Origin: Actinomycetes bacterium
Lineage (GTDB): Bacteria > Actinomycetota > Acidimicrobiia > Acidimicrobiales > RAAP-2
Length of the DNA: 64,000 bases
Reading direction: 5' to 3'
Assembly: GCA_021777285.1 (NCBI GenBank)
Contig: JAJYDR010000001.1
Coordinates: 40,485 to 104,484, forward strand
Under the pieces are notes generated by a model. That model was given only the letters and a program-made list of their open reading frames with translations, was not told where the DNA came from and searched no databases. This document shows positions 63,735 through 64,000 of the stretch, piece after piece (within the stretch, counting starts at the first letter, position 1; each line of letters begins with the position of its first letter). Made by a program: the position numbers and the translations under genes.

Positions 63735-64000
63735 CCAGCCTTCTCCGTTCACCTCACCGACCGACTGGGGCACGATCTAGCCATAGAACTCAAGGTTCAG
63801 TCGCGGCAAGTGCTCACCAGTCAGCGGCTCAGTGGAAAGCCTGCCCTACTCGAGACAAACCTTCCAGTCCCATTAGTCGCGCACGCGGTGGACTCACGTC
63901 GCTCGACCGACGAAGAGTGGATTCGTGGTCGTCTTTGGCTGGCCCTGCGTTCGCACGCTGCTGTCGGTCACGGAGTCACCACTGACCGACCGAGGTGAAC
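63649..64000. other. Noncoding leader upstream of the IS110 transposase
   Basis: 352 bases to the window edge without a supported gene; the 109-codon plus-strand frame at 63669-63998 resembles nothing. It contains an 8-bp hairpin GTCGGTCA (63963-63970) / TGACCGAC (63983-63990) and an inverted GTTCACCTC (63747) / GAGGTGAAC (63992). The part nearest the transposase, read on the minus strand, is where a bridge RNA would be encoded. Confidence 0.35.

Noticed and set aside
63669..63998. 109-codon plus-strand frame upstream of the IS110 transposase
   Set aside because: No ribosome site, no recognisable domain, and it covers the expected noncoding leader of the element.

Overview
This is a GC-rich, gene-dense bacterial chromosome segment, most likely from an actinomycete of the class Acidimicrobiia or a close relative. 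The evidence is high GC; frequent GTG and TTG starts; long chains of genes overlapping by 4 bases; the lexA / LysM division-inhibitor / nrdR gene set with Gram-positive SOS boxes (CGAAC-N4-GTTCG); a DUF2630 protein; an Rpf-like protein; and secreted proteins with long Thr-rich linkers. The class assignment is inference.

Layout. 1-18.5 kb is a lysine/threonine and housekeeping block on the plus strand: YfhO-like membrane protein, dapB, dapA, RNase J, (a siderophore-interacting protein on the minus strand), ftsK, thrB, an RhtA-like exporter, miaB, miaA, dapF, hflX, dapC, dapD and dapE. Most junctions are 4-base overlaps. dapB/A/C/D/E/F give nearly the whole succinylase route from aspartate semialdehyde to meso-diaminopimelate, which feeds lysine and peptidoglycan. 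18.5-24.5 kb holds lexA with two SOS boxes and a branched-chain amino-acid ABC importer; a strong terminator separates its binding-protein gene from the permease/ATPase genes. 24.7-32.5 kb holds an MFS exporter with its MarR regulator and a palindromic operator, a MoxR-like AAA+ ATPase paired with an HExxH/VWA protein, a tandem-LexA-box LysM membrane protein (probable SOS division inhibitor), nrdR, a PIG-L deacetylase, dinB, a small membrane protein and tRNA-Cys.

32.5-41.9 kb is looser accessory sequence: DUF2630, an SDR, a hydrolase/TetR pair, DUF1801, a secreted Hcp-like protein with a Thr-rich tail, a divergent L,D-transpeptidase / D,D-carboxypeptidase pair, and an arsenic operon (arsR, ACR3, arsC). 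41.9-54 kb holds an orphan anaerobic sulfatase maturase, a HAD phosphatase, a two-component system divergent from an ABC exporter, an SDR, an APC permease, an exonuclease, tRNA-Val, and an ada/DMT-transporter operon. 54-64 kb holds a cold-shock protein, a PspC-type envelope-stress two-component system divergent from a PspC/LiaF-like protein, a DUF554 protein, an MFS transporter, a PknB-like kinase, an Rpf-like muralytic protein with a possible CRP-type site, and an IS110-family transposase.

Most promising for follow-up: the AAA+/HExxH-VWA pair, the secreted Hcp-like protein beside peptidoglycan enzymes, the SOS-boxed LysM gene, and the noncoding flanks of the IS110 element.
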